In this document: positions 13,320 through 24,062 of the stretch, one piece after another
Numbering within the stretch: the first letter of the stretch is position 1
Layout: the number at the start of each line of letters is the position of its first letter
Assembly: GCA_028583415.1 (NCBI GenBank)
Contig: CM053272.1
Location: forward strand, 46,034,685 to 46,098,684
DNA length: 64,000 bases
DNA from: Protea cynaroides
Lineage: Eukaryota > Streptophyta > Magnoliopsida > Proteales > Proteaceae
Direction of reading: 5' to 3'
Translations under genes and position numbers: made by a program
The notes under the pieces: model-generated
Seen by the model: only the letters and a program-made list of their open reading frames with translations
Databases searched by the model: none
What the model was told of the DNA's origin: nothing

Positions 13320-13505
13320 GTGAAGAGTTTGAGGGACTCCGAGCTTGAAGATCTCTCCAGCGTGAGAATTGCCCATCTAGCAGCGACTGACACTTTTCTT
13401 GTTGACACTGCAACAGAAGAGGAACCCGATCCTGTTTCCCCAAGTAAAACCCATCCGAAAGGTTTGGTTTTTTTTTTTTTTGACTCGGCATTGTTTGGCC
13501 TGTAG
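13320..13505 (+). CDS. Possible first-exon fragment, unknown protein
   Basis: A short frame starts MKSLRDSELEDLSSVRIAHL and continues through TFLVDTATEEEPDPVSPSK before running into a poly-T tract. Its acidic, Ser-rich composition looks more like coding sequence than the flanking DNA, and a possible donor follows CCGAAAG near 13461. No downstream exon is recognisable before the organelle-derived block, so if real it is a truncated gene end. The head-to-head position with the EXA1-like gene is compatible with a former divergent pair. I do not recognise the family. Confidence 0.22.
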   Translation: MKSLRDSELEDLSSVRIAHLAATDTFLVDTATEEEPDPVSPSKTHPKGLVFFFFDSALFGL

Positions 13506-13855
13506 TGCGCATATCACACTGGGTTGCTTATGGCGCATTTTAAGGTGACGGTACAGTTTCAGCCCGGGGTAGATTGTACTAAAACGAACCGCAGGTGGAG
13601 GAAGTGTAATAATCTGGATTAGACGTAACCCTAGCTCCGTCCACGCTGGCGGGGCTAAGAGAAAAAATACATCCATCAAGTAAAGGAAGTTACTAAAATA
13701 ACCTTGAATATATAGATTATCCACATTAGCTTTTAATGATTTCCGGGTTTAATTTGGAGGTACCACTCACCCTTGCTTACGCTTAAAGCAAGCAGAAAAA
13801 TTATAAACTTTAATTGCATGGATTGCTATCTTTCTCTTTTAGTCCTTATTGGCTC

Positions 13856-13955
13856 TGGTGTAGGCACGTGGCTGTGTGTAAAAGTTAGAATGATATCTTA
13901 TGAAAATTGGAAACATCTTCATCCTGAATTTAGTTTTATTTTAAAATATTTATTT
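13856..13955. repeat. 100-bp dispersed repeat, left copy
   Basis: The stretch contains GTGTGTAAAAGTTAGAATGA and continues to TTTTAAAATATTTATTTA. It recurs in the same orientation at about 24063-24163 with a few substitutions. The two copies bracket the organelle-rich block and everything inserted in it. Confidence 0.75.
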
Positions 13956-13959
13956 ACGT

Positions 13960-15633
13960 CTCACCTGTCGCTTCCTTAATCTGTTTAGCCATCTCTGATG
14001 AGCACCAATATTGGGGGTGGATAAATAATGGGTCAGGAATGACCATCCACCATTTTCCTAACCCTAGTAACAGACAGGTGAAGAGCACAAAGGAGTGGTC
14101 TCTGCACTACGACAGCAGGAGCGCTTCTTTAAGGCCAAATCACGTCATTGAATCATGTACCATAATGGAATGTAACACAACGCATGTGTACATCTGTTTG
14201 CCTTCATATATCAAATATGGTACGGGATATATAGAGACATGTACCATCAACTCATTTTCAATCGTGTAGCTTTCGCACCTTGACATACTGAAACGACTGC
14301 CATTATTGGTATCAAACCAATAGCGATTCATACAAGCTAAATCTTCTAATCGATAATTGGCCCAAAGAAAGAGCTCAAATTTCATGTCAATGAATTTATC
14401 TCTATCTCTATATCTATCTCTTTTGAGCCTCTTTAAAAAATTTACCGTAGTTCCTTACGTTGTTCCCATTACAAAATATTGGATTTATATCTAGAACATT
14501 CACATTCCAAAAATGGAAACAAATTCTAATTCTCAATTCTCTACGACGTCTAGGCGATGAAATATTTTCAGGAAAAAGCAAATCATAATGATTTTCGCCT
14601 CCATTCCCAAGCATATTTTCATGTCTTGCAATGGATGCATCAAAATCATTCTTATCAACATATCTTTTTTCTCACCATCTTTGATTAGTTTGGTGCTTAT
14701 TTTTATGGACCAATGAAATACCTATGGTTTGATACATAAGAAATTGTCCATCCCATTTTATAGACAAACGAACTGGTTCGATAATAAAAATCCTCTTCTT
14801 TTTTTTTCAATTATGTAAAAGTTAGATATGGGGGATTAAGTTGATAGCAAAGGTAGAGGAATTTTTTGATTTCCAATGCAAACAGTCAAAGCCTAGGTCA
14901 TTAAAAACGTCTGCCCTGAGATTTCAGACAAGTGATACGAACTTCGGAATGAAACTTCTAGTCTATCAGGTAAGACAAAACCAACCGACCAGAGGGAGGG
15001 CCGGGTTGACTGACCAATGCCGGAGACACAGCCAGCTCTATCGCTCGGGCTAGCTACCCAGCTATCCCTTCGCTCTGCCCTTTCCCTCTCTATTCCCGTA
15101 TATAAAGGCTCATTGAAATGTTAGATTTCCCCTATTCCCCGTGTAACACTCAACCCACTGCCACCCCAAAAGCATTATCCCTTACGGGGCTCCTATTCGA
15201 AAGAACCAACTATCCATTCCGCAATCCCCACCCACTGTAGTTCAGATGGCACAGAGAACCATGCCATTCAGACGAGTTGTGATACGTACGAACGGTGTAG
15301 AAGTTCTCTTCGTGTGGTTCCGAATCTAGCGCCTAAGCCAGTTGATCTGGGACCAATTTTGGGAATCCAGTTTTATAGCCATAGCTGTATCCTGTGCACC
15401 CTACAGCGTACCTTCCAGTGGTAATAGAGCCATTACCTCGTAGTTGAGGAACCTGAACTCCGCAAGCATAAGAGACATAGGCCCCCCCCCCCCCCCCCCC
15501 CCCCCCCTCCCCCTTCCCCCTTCCCCCCCCCCAACACCCCCCCCCCCCCCCCTCCCCCCCCTCCCCCTTCCCTTTCCCTTCCCTCCTTTTTCTTTTCGTT
15601 TTTTTTCCCCCTCCGGGCGCGCTCGATTCTCGG
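13960..15633. other. Unassigned sequence with a poly-C/pyrimidine tract at its right end
   Basis: No reliable gene is seen in 13960-15480. The more GC-balanced part from about 14840 may be organellar intergenic DNA, because it runs straight toward the nad5 piece, but I cannot prove that. From 15481 to about 15610 the strand is nearly pure C with T interruptions, ending in T-rich runs. This creates a false proline-rich ORF at 15444-15731. Confidence 0.4.
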
Positions 15634-15981
15634 GAGATGGGGGGCGCCTCCCCTCTTCCTCCTTTTACCTATGCCATGATGCTCATGGGCAGCTTATCTC
15701 TAATTGGATTTCCTTTTCCAACTGGATTTGATTCCAAAGATGTGATCTTAGAGCTCGCTTACACTAAGTATACCATTAGTGGGAACTTTGCTTTCTGGTT
15801 GGGAAGTGTCTTTGTCCTTTTCACTTCTTATTACTCTTTTCGTTCACTTTTTCTAACATTTTTAGTACCAACTAATTCATTCGGACGAGACATCTTATGA
15901 TATCATGATGCTCCCATTCCTATGGCCATTCCTTTAATACTTCTGGCTCTTGGGAGTCTCTTTGTAGGATACTTGGCCAAA
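15634..15981 (+). pseudogene. nad5: Nuclear copy of mitochondrial nad5 (3' part of the second exon)
   Basis: The frame reads FTYAMMLMGSLSLIGFPF, then KDVILELAYTKYTISGNFAF and FLVPTNSFGRDI. This is complex I subunit 5 of plant mitochondria. After GRDIL the frame meets TGA, where functional nad5 has an Arg codon, and resumes in frame as HDAPIPMAIPLILLALGSLF and ends GYLAK. The exon stops exactly before GTGTG, the usual start of a group II intron. Proline codons remain where the mitochondrial protein is, to my knowledge, recoded by RNA editing, so transfer as DNA is more likely than through edited cDNA. The 5' part of the exon is missing and replaced by the pyrimidine tract. Confidence 0.88.
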
Positions 15982-17280
15982 GTGTGACCTGTTAGCCCAT
16001 AAGTAAGTACTGTGACGAAGCGGTTGTTGCTCACCCGACACAATCGTACAAGGTCACAATTCACCCAACACGATCATCCGGGGTGAACAAGAATTGGGGA
16101 TCGGATGCGGGCGAAATTCCCGCCAATGGCTGAGATGTTCAGTCGACTCCCTCCCCCTTTGTGGGGGTCCGGACCCCTACGAGTGAGCAGAAAAGGGAGG
16201 AGGAAAGAGGCCCTGGTGAACCGTCATAATTAGTGAACAAGTGTAAGCTTCGCTGCCCGACAGTATGGAGTACTGACCACACCGAGGGACAGGCCCTGAA
16301 GCGAAGGACGGGAACGAGCGGAATCAATGTGTTCCAATTTCTGGCCTTGCACCGACCATCCAATGGACCATGGACTAAACGGCCACTGCCTGAAAGGACT
16401 ATGTCCAGGGGACCGCCGCCCCCCCCCACAAGGTACATCTCGCGCCTATGGGCCGCAATAACTATCCAAGAAGACACTCGAAACTGGAAGGATAAACAAA
16501 CCCACCCGGTGGACTGCCGAGCTACAAGTCCTACGACACAGGAGCGGGATTCTCTAAAAAGCCAAGGTCGTGGGTGGCCAAGAGGGCCCACTTGGAGACT
16601 TGGGATCTCAGCAGGAAATGCGAAGGTTGCAACAAGCCGGCCGGCCGATAGGCGAAAGAGAATCAACTAGTTTAGTTCTGATCTGAGTAGGCTCATAATA
16701 GGGAATACCCTAACCCTGGGAACCGGGGCCTGGCCATCCTTCGTTTGCGGTCGACGTTCCGGCAAAGTTTGTCCGTCGACAGCTGAATGTTTCGATCTGG
16801 TTCGATTCATGGTCGCATCTGCAAACGTTTTCCCGTGGGCCGACGCCCCCCCCCAGTCCAGGCATTGATCTATATCACTTCAGAAGAAACGATGTAACAG
16901 TACTTACCTTCTCCTTGGTGAGTCGAAGTGGGGTTCCGTCCTCCCTTGCCTTGCGACCTAGGTATTCCGTTTCTGGTTTCCACCGTGCCCCAGTCTTCCG
17001 TTTTTCTTTCATAAACTCCTGCTCGAGCTACTCGGCTAACTCTGGTTCTTTCGAAGAAGACCTTGATTTGAAAAGAGAAATCAACACCTTGCTTGATCCA
17101 TTGAATGATCAAACAATTTTTCTTTGAATACTCAAGGGGATTTAGAGGACCAGCGAGGCGGGAGGAAAGAGCGATCGCAAATCTCACGAATCAATTCCAG
17201 AGTAAACGTATGCGGTGGCTCCTAAACGAACGCTACACTCCTACATCTGATCGCAACCAGGTACGTCTAGACTTCTTTTT
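15982..17280 (+). pseudogene. Mitochondrial DNA insert continuing from nad5 (group II intron 5' half and adjoining DNA)
   Basis: The sequence follows the nad5 exon without a break and begins GTGTGACCTG, as a group II intron should. In mitochondria this nad5 intron is the trans-spliced one, so only its 5' part is expected here. The stretch is GC-rich compared with the surrounding nuclear DNA and has long non-coding, structured-looking runs such as CCGGCCGGCCGATAGG. The ORFs on both strands (16139-16670) are accidental. The right limit is unclear; the sequence turns into low-complexity A/T by about 17280. Confidence 0.65.
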
Positions 17281-17450
17281 TTTGTTCTACGTCTATTCCT
17301 ACGTGAACCAATTCTTGGTATAGGTTTTGTCATATTTTTTCATCTCATAAATATGTTGGGGATTTTTTTTATTTTATCCTCCCTTACCCTTAAATTAAAA
17401 TCAATTTTTTAAAAAAAATTTTTCCCTTTAAAATTTTCTTTTTTTAAAAT
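17281..17450. repeat. Low-complexity T/A-rich junction between mitochondrial and plastid inserts
   Basis: Runs of T, A and CCC with no gene content separate the mitochondrial-like stretch from the plastid cluster. The plastid rpl36 frame decays into it without its usual stop. Confidence 0.6.
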
Positions 17451-17564
17451 TTCCCTTTTTTTCTGTTTATGTCTCGGATTGGAACAGATTACTATAATTC
17501 GTCCCCGCCTACAGATCAATCGACATTTTTCACAAATTTTACGGACAGAAGCCCTTATTTTCAT
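17451..17564 (-). pseudogene. rpl36: Plastid rpl36 copy in the nucleus
   Basis: From ATG at 17564 the minus strand reads MKIRASVRKICEKCRLI, then RRGRIIVICSNPRHKQ. This is nearly the whole 37-residue plastid ribosomal protein L36. The end is lost: after HKQ the frame continues in Lys-rich low-complexity sequence instead of the normal short end and stop. It is last in the canonical plastid order rpl16-rpl14-rps8-infA-rpl36. Confidence 0.9.
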
Positions 17565-17599
17565 ATTTGTCATTCCTTACCTGAATTCTGAATCTACTC

Positions 17600-17735
17600 C
17601 TTTCCTTGGAGGAAAATCAGTCTCTTGAACTTTTGAACCTTGAGTCGGTCTTCATTATCTAAGCGAACCCGGTACTATTGGGAAGTGAATCAGTAATGAA
17701 ACCTTCACTTCATGAAGACTTTTTTGTTCTTTCAT
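17600..17735 (-). pseudogene. infA: Plastid infA remnant
   Basis: The minus strand begins MKEQK at 17735, followed by pieces resembling the IHEGLIT and SLPN parts of plastid translation initiation factor 1, but in shifted frames and much shortened. Its position between rps8 and rpl36 is the canonical infA position. infA is often already a pseudogene in plastid genomes, so part of the decay may predate the transfer. Confidence 0.7.
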
Positions 17736-17893
17736 TCCAAGTAACCTCTTTTAAGTATCAACTAATGGAGGAGGAGTGGTATTAGACAACCCGCCTTTCC
17801 TCTCTTTTTAAAAAATAGGAATTAAAGGACAAATTTCGGATACCAGAAGGATCACCATATATAACACAAAATTGATTTAACAATTCATTCTAA

Positions 17894-18260
17894 TCAAGCC
17901 TCTCGATCTTTCATTATACCTCGAGAAGTAGAAAGAATTACAACCCCCATTCCACCAAAAATCCTAGGAATTCGTTGATAGTTGGCAATGAAGTTCGTAG
18001 ACCGGGTAGCCTGATACACTTTAAAATCTTTCTAAATGTTAAAAATTTTCTATTCCTTCTATGTCGTAGGGTTGAAACATTAAAATATATGTAGCTTTCC
18101 TTATGTTTCCTAACGTTTTCAATAAAACCTTCTCGTAGAAGTTTTTAAACAAAGTATAGTTTTCAGTGATATGAGTAGATGCTATTCGAACCGTTCCTTT
18201 TCTTTCCATGTCAGCATTTTTTATAGAAGTGATTATATCGGCTATAGTGTCCCTACCCAT
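17894..18260 (-). pseudogene. rps8: Plastid rps8 copy, frameshifted
   Basis: From 18260 the minus strand reads MGRDTIADIITSIKNADMER, then VRIASTHITEN, typical of plastid ribosomal protein S8. The frame shifts in the middle. The C-terminal part GGMGVVILSTSRGIM and the stop near 17894 are still recognisable in another frame. The length is not a multiple of three and is shorter than the usual roughly 400-bp gene, so it is not functional. Confidence 0.88.
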
Positions 18261-18402
18261 GATAAACTATAAATTGAAATTTCTTTATTTTTGCCTCCTA
18301 GTTTTGAAATAATCAACATGTTCCGTTTTTTTATTCAAATTTAATCGTAATTGATCTATTTCAGATACAAGACTATTATACCATGGTCTCATCGACTAGC
18401 AT

Positions 18403-18677
18403 TTATAATACCTCGGGAGCTAATTAGACTATTTTAGTGAAATTCAACTTTCTCAATTCCTGCACCAAAAAGTCGAGTTCCTTTTTGATTTCCTTCTTGA
18501 TCAATGACAATTGCTGCATTGGTATCATATTGTATTATCATACCGTTGTCATGTTTGAGTTCTGTATATGTACGTAAATATACAACAAAGATCACTAGCT
18601 CCTATGATTCGAATACACATCAATTCTCGAGCCCCGCTGTTGTCTGCTACATTCAAATGGGTCTGAGGTTGAATCAA
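18403..18677 (-). pseudogene. rpl14: Plastid rpl14 copy, start lost and internally deleted
   Basis: The minus strand reads IQPQTHLNVADNSGARELMC followed by IRIIGAS. The initiator codon has become TTG. The middle of the gene is deleted or frameshifted, and the C-terminal LAPEVL with its stop ends near 18403. It lies upstream of rps8 in transcription order, as in plastids. Confidence 0.85.
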
Positions 18678-18787
18678 TTTTTTTGAATTTGTTCTTTCAA
18701 AGGGTGAAGGAAAAAAAATAAATATTTTATGTCTAAAAATAAATAAAGCAGCAATCTTTTTTTCACCAAATTTTTTGTTTCACATCC

Positions 18788-19182
18788 CTATCCCGCAATA
18801 ACGAATTGGGTTCGTATGGGCATTTTGGACGCAGCTATTGACTTCTCTGACTACAATTTATGATACTCCACCCATTTCATAAAGTATTAGACCCGGTTTA
18901 ATGACAAATACCCAATATTCAGGAGATCCTTTCCCCGAACCCGTACGTGTTTCCATAGGTCTTACTGTAACGAGTTTGTCTGGAAATATACGTACTCATA
19001 TTTTTCCACCACAACACGCATATCATGTCATTGCTCGTCGCCCTGCTTCTATTTGTCTATATGTGATCCAAACGGGTTCAAGTTCTTGAAGAGCGTATCT
19101 ACTGAAACAATTTCAGTGCCTTGATAAGATATTCCCTTCATTCTTCCTCTATGTTGTTTACGGGATCTTATTATTTTGGGGT
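18788..19182 (-). pseudogene. rpl16: Plastid rpl16 exon 2 copy
   Basis: The minus strand contains pieces of plastid L16: RKQHRGRMKGI near the 5' side, then SRQIEAGRRAMT, and KMPIRTQF-like sequence near the stop at 18788. Several frameshifts and stops interrupt it. The adjoining higher-coordinate DNA looks like the 3' end of the rpl16 group II intron. Confidence 0.85.
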
Positions 19183-19340
19183 TATAGTTGATGGTAATTT
19201 GTTAATTCCATCTCTACTGCAGAACCGGACATGAGAGTTTCTTCTCATCTAGCTCCTCGCGAATGAAACGATTCAATAATATTACGGATATACATGTATT
19301 TAATTATTTAATGAATAATAGACTGAATCGTGGGATTTTT
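19183..19340 (-). pseudogene. 3' end of plastid rpl16 group II intron
   Basis: On the minus strand the stretch TGAGAAGAAACTCTCATG followed by CCGGTTC resembles the domain V hairpin region of plastid group II introns. It sits directly before the rpl16 second exon. Beyond about 19340 the plastid match can no longer be recognised. Confidence 0.6.
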
Positions 19341-19607
19341 TGAGATTTAATCTGTCATGTGGGAATTTGTAGATCTTGTTTGTATATGCAACTAAACGAT
19401 TTCTTTTATTTTTATTTTTTGTAAGCTTGATCTTGATCTATCAAATCAAAGTCAATCAAAAGGATATTTTTTTTGTTTGTTTTTATCCCTCCCTCCGGTC
19501 GCCTCGAAACAAGAAAGGGATTTGGGCAGTGGGAAGTAAGGGACGTCGAGTCAGACAAATAGGGTGACGAAATGACTCGGACGTAGCAAGGCACTATAAG
19601 CGGCAGT
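19341..19607. other. Unassigned sequence up to solo LTR A
   Basis: This is T-rich and then GC-rich, without a recognisable gene. Removing LTR A and one GCAGT copy joins it directly to the sequence at 21910. Confidence 0.4.
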
Positions 19608-21909
19608 TGTAAGACCCGTGTCAAACTAACCCGGTCTTACCACCTTGAACCAGGTTTACCCATCATGGTCGAGTCAATGAACCAAGGGCGTGAAGGAGAG
19701 CGAGATCCCAGGTATCAAATCGACCCAAAAACACTTAAAATAGGGCAAGGGTCGCATACCCAGCTAAACAGAGTCGACCCTCTCAAATTAGAAACTCAGA
19801 CCCTGAAAAATGGACAGAGGGTCGGACAGTGTCAGACCACAGGGTCGACGGGATCATCGACCCTCACTTACTGCCGAGTCTGAAATTAGGAAATTTCCTA
19901 ATTTTCGATTGGGATTCTTTCCAAATCTCAATGGGACTATTATAGGACATTCCTACTCTATTTAAAGGACGTCCCTAAGCCACTTTCACTCCTTTCACAA
20001 CCCTAATTGAATTAAGAGAAGGAGAGAAGAAGGAAAAGAGGAAGAAAAGAGGCAAGGAAGAAGACTTAGCAAAAAGGAAAAGAATTTTCAGAGAAAAGTA
20101 ATCTTCTCAGGTATGGATACTAATTCCATGAGTTCTACAGACCTTAGGTTAGATATGGTTGAGTGTAGGATTTCGGAGAAACTCAAACCATCCATCCATG
20201 GTTAGGTTGTCATGGAAAAACCTAGGATAATGCATGAAAGCCATCTAGGAGGATGAATCATGGTTTTAGACCATGGAACGAATGTTTAATGGAATGTGGA
20301 AGCAACCCATAGGACCCCAAACATGAATAATGAACTAAAAACTGGAAATTGGACTTGATTGCACAGAGGGTCGCACACAGGGTCGATAGACCCATCGACC
20401 CTATGCACCCTAGCCATCGACCCTCAGCATTCGGGAAGTTCAGACAGAGGACAGGGTCGATAGACCCATCGACCCTATGCATTCTGAGCATCGACCCTCT
20501 GATCGACCCTCAGTTAACAACATGGTTTTTAAATTAGAAATTAATTCTAATTAAATTCTATCGACTTTGTTAGGTTTGCTAGCATTATAATAACACTGTA
20601 GAGGTGATTTTAAAGCTTGGAAAATATCTATTAGCAAGCTAAGGTGAGGAACCTTAACCCCAAACTAAATTGGTTAATAATAAATTGTTTTCTATTTCTT
20701 GAGTCCTATGCTATGTTTGATTCTATGCGAATATGTTTGTAATGTGCATACAGCATGCCATCCAATATTTCTATTACTTGTTCATGCATATTTACTTTAT
20801 TGTTTATAACATGATGATGATGATGATAGGAATAGGCATGTGCTTGTATGTGTATGGTTGATGTGCTTGATGCGAGCGAGTATCAGGGGAGGTGTGATGA
20901 GAACGTCAATAAACGTTAACCTTTGGCGGGTCTCAGCACTTTAGCTCTATCTCTAACTCAAGTATTGTGCATTGGCATCGTCGTATCGCCATTACTTTAG
21001 CAGAACTATTATGTCGTAGAGTATCAGGGGAGGTGGTCTCGGTCCTTGTAGTCTCTGACTCTACCGGGGGGCCTTAGCTCTATCTCTATGGACATTCTAA
21101 GGGATGCTGGGGTGAGGCCTTGGATACACTGTTTGGTATTAGGATTGGTTAGTTGTGAGCCCAGTTTGCAGCTCTCGCCAACAGGGGCTTACGTGTTGGT
21201 ATGGCACTATATAGCAATAAACGTAACCTTTGTTATATATTGTTCATGGTTGGGTGCATGTGAGTTGACGATAAACGTGATCTTCGGGTAACGTCACACA
21301 CTCGTGTATAGAGGCGGAGTCAATAAACACGACCTTTGGCTACCTCAACCTTTCTATAGCATACCGTAAACTTTAAACCAGACCAAAGATATAAATTGAC
21401 TTTTTGCATGCATATGTAATGTTGCATCGTTTTGGCTACTCACTGAGCCGTGTTATGTGCTCACCCCTCGACGTCGAATATTTTTAGTTGATGATGCAGG
21501 TTACACAGTTGAAGACTATATGAATGCTTCTACGTACGGGACGGTAGCAACAATGGAAGCTGGAGCTGAAGATGATACACACGACTCCTCTTGCGAGTGC
21601 AACTCGTGTGTATTTGACTAGATATTTTTATAGGTTTCTTTAGTGGATTTATAAGACATGTAGTTGGTACTTAATTATTTATGTCTCAGTTGAGAACAGA
21701 ATAATTTGCTATTAAATTAATGATATCATCTTAGTTGCTCAGTTCATTTTATTATAGATTTTCCACTATTGTGTATTACTCTTATTATGATTGTGGATGG
21801 GTGAAAGTTTGGATAAAACGGGGATAGCCTATTTGAGATCCTGGTTGAACCGTTGGTTATTTAGTGGTTCATCACACCATTCTGAACAGTGCGGAATTGG
21901 GGTGTGACA
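19608..21909 (+). mobile_element. Solo LTR A of a long-LTR retrotransposon family
   Basis: A 2302-bp unit starts TGTAAGACCCG and ends GGGGTGTGACA, so it has TG...CA termini. It is flanked by the perfect 5-bp direct repeat GCAGT (19603-19607 and 21910-21914). There is no gag or pol, so it is a solo LTR or a very small non-autonomous element. Features in order: a GGTCGA-type cluster, a TATA-like CTATTTAAAG near 19968, a purine-rich leader with ACCCTAATT, a probable donor after TTCTCAG (20110), a second GGTCGA palindrome cluster (20370-20515), the module TATCAGGGGAGG...TTAGCTCTATCTCTA twice, and a short conserved reading frame at 21500-21621. It lies inside the organelle-derived block, so it arrived later. 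Confidence 0.85.
21500..21621 (+). CDS. Conserved short reading frame in LTR A
   Basis: After the acceptor-like TGATGATGCAG the frame reads GYTVEDYMNASTYG and ends with an acidic, Cys-containing tail DDTHDSSCECNSCVFD before TAG. LTR C (30220-30341) has the same frame, length class and stop position with conservative changes. Related versions lie at 30795 and 33214. Upstream frames do not join cleanly to an ATG, so either the internal Met in DYMNAS or an unseen exon would be needed. I do not recognise the family, and function is unknown. Confidence 0.4.
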
Positions 21910-22680
21910 GCAGTGGCTAGTGAGGATTATCGAAAATGGGAAAAGGGAAAGGTCTATCCAGAGGTCCCTAACCAACTAATCCCGTTGATAGCTAGCTTTC
22001 TGACCCGTGCCTTTGGCATAAAAGCATGGCATTTAGAGGATCTGCTCATTCTTCTCCTTCTGAGTTAGCTATTTTATATGCATTATCAGGGTGAACTGTG
22101 GTGACGACATATGGTCCTTCCTAGTTTGGAAACTTTCTGGGTGCAGCAGAGGGAAAAATCTTCTTAAGAACCAGATCTCCTACTTCAAAGCGCCAAAAAG
22201 TGCATCTGGGAAACTTGGTTGAAGCTCTCTCCTCTCCAATCGCCAACTCTTCCTCCCTAAACGGTCGTCCTCCCTCCATACCAATCGCCTTTCCTTCTTT
22301 AAGTACCATGTTTCACGTGCAAAAGGATCGCATCCGCTTTCAAAGTCGAGGACTGGTGTTGTTGGACCACAAACGAATGGAGCAAGAGCAACTGAGGCTA
22401 GGAATGAGAAGGGCGGTGGATTAGCTCGGGTAGTTTCAATAGCGAATAATATTCCCATGATATGTGGTTTCGTCAGGCGGGACTCCTACATTAGCGAAGA
22501 GAGCTCTCACAGGCCTTGGAGGACCAAACCCATACGCAGAGGAAGATCATTGACTTGCCCTAGTTCTCTTTGATAAATCCGATAAAAGAAAAAAGTAGTG
22601 AACATTGCCAGGCAATCTCTTCAAAAAGATTCCCCAGAGGCGGCCTTGGTTAAGCACCTAAATTTGATGAACGTAGATGG
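21910..22680 (-). mobile_element. Ty3/gypsy integrase C-terminal remnant
   Basis: On the minus strand, 22310-22121 contains RFEVGDLVLKKIF. A shifted frame just beyond reads EGPYVVTTVHPDNAYKIANS. This is the classic end of plant Ty3/gypsy integrase (GDLVL...EGPY). The frame is broken at the junction, and no other pol domain is nearby. Orientation is opposite to the gag piece at 22681, so the two are rearranged fragments. Confidence 0.7.
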
Positions 22681-23265
22681 GAGAATGGGTTTAGAATTGA
22701 AATTCTAGATTTTCACGGAGGTTTGGAGGCTAAAGAACTCTTGGACTGGGTGAACAGAGTTGAGGAAGTCCTTGAGCTCAAACAAGTCCCCATGGATAAG
22801 CAAGTGCCTCTTATAATACTGAGCTTCAGAGGACGTGCTGCAGGTTGGTGGCAAGCTTTAAAACAAAGGCGCCAGCAGCTTGGTAAAGCCCCAATCCGAA
22901 CTTGGGATGAGTTGAAGTGTGAACTGAGCCGAGAGTTCCTTCCATTTAATTACCAGCAGCTTATGTAGCTTATGTATTGGAGGTTGCACAAGCTGGTACA
23001 AGGAACCAAATCAATAGCACAGTACACCGACGAATTCTGCAAGTTGCTCTCGAGAAATAACTTGAAAGATACACCTGAACAACTGGTTGCTAGATGTCTT
23101 ACTGGGTTGAAGCCTTCAATTCAGGACACCCTGCTAGTGCATACGTTCTATTCAGTTTTAGAAGCATTTGTCAAAGCCCAGCTAGTTGAGGATTCCCAAA
23201 AGAGAGCACCTTACAGGGCTGTACCATCCTCTATAGTTATTCCCCCGCATCGTCAAAACCAATAG
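22681..23265 (+). pseudogene. Ty3/gypsy gag fragment
   Basis: The frame reads FHGGLEAKELLDWVNRVEEV, then RGRAAGWWQALKQRR, a stop at 22966-22968, and continues in frame with RLHKLVQGTKSIAQYTDEFC and EQLVARCLTGLKPSIQD. This is the retrotransposon gag domain (WW, FLP, LVQGT, GL motifs). The single TAG and the absence of protease and reverse transcriptase mark it as a dead piece. It sits next to organelle-like DNA and could have been carried in a mitochondrial genome before transfer; that is inference. Confidence 0.85.
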
Positions 23266-23269
23266 CAGC

Positions 23270-24060
23270 AACTCCCTCCACTCCTATTTCATCAAGTATA
23301 ACCGTAAAGCACTCGCTTCGCGCTATAGACTATAACGAGTTCAGTCTATAGTGACGGAACGTTTCTGCCGGAGGGGTTTGTCTCCATGGAACGAGTATTC
23401 ACTACTGCTTACAGCGCCTTCATTCACTCGTCTTGCTACTTCGAAACTGTTCAGCGGACACATGGAGTCGAACGTCTCTATACAATGTAGAGTAGGTAGA
23501 CTTTGTATTGTAGGTGACTGTCTCTAGTGGGTGGTTTAGAGGCAGCTTTGTTGCTACCAACTTCTTTGTTTGTAGTCTAGTAGATCTACATGTTCTAGTG
23601 GATCTAAAGTAGGTTTATGTTCAGCAACAGAAAGAGGTGAGGTTCTGCTTTCTTACCCAATAATATTTACAAGGGGGAAGCCTCGAAAGGCATATGAGTG
23701 CGCCTCTAGTAGACAAATACCGACACAGTCCGCTCCTACTGAGCGGAAGTATCAGCCCGTCGGTGTCGGGGCGGCCCCTAGGGCACTATTCGCCTTGGGA
23801 GTGGTTCGGCCACCAAGCTACTTTGTGAGGTAGGGGACCAGGCTGGTGACTGCTGCAATTGTTGTATGTAGGGTATGTTACACCCCACAAGTTGAGTAGT
23901 GCTGAGCTAGGAGATCTTCCTTTGGATCATTACAACGCTCGTTGAACGGTTCAAGTAGAAGTGAATAAGTAAGAAGTGGAAACCCTCCATATCAATCCAT
24001 CTCCATAGGAGACAATATGAGCAAAAGACAGGAATCCCTTAATCCCGCGGAAAATAACTC
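23270..24060. other. Probable organelle-type (mitochondrial-like) intergenic DNA
   Basis: The stretch is more GC-rich than its nuclear surroundings, lacks ORFs, and has the texture of plant mitochondrial spacer. I recognise no gene in it, so the assignment rests on composition and on its position at the right end of the organelle-rich block. Confidence 0.3.
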
Positions 24061-24062
24061 AC

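Noticed and set aside
15444..15731. Proline-rich ORF
   Set aside because: It is the translation of the poly-C tract running into the nad5 remnant in part of its length; no family support.
16139..16670. Overlapping 175- and 145-codon ORFs on opposite strands
   Set aside because: Both lie in GC-rich organelle intron-like DNA with no recognisable domain; open frames are expected by chance there.
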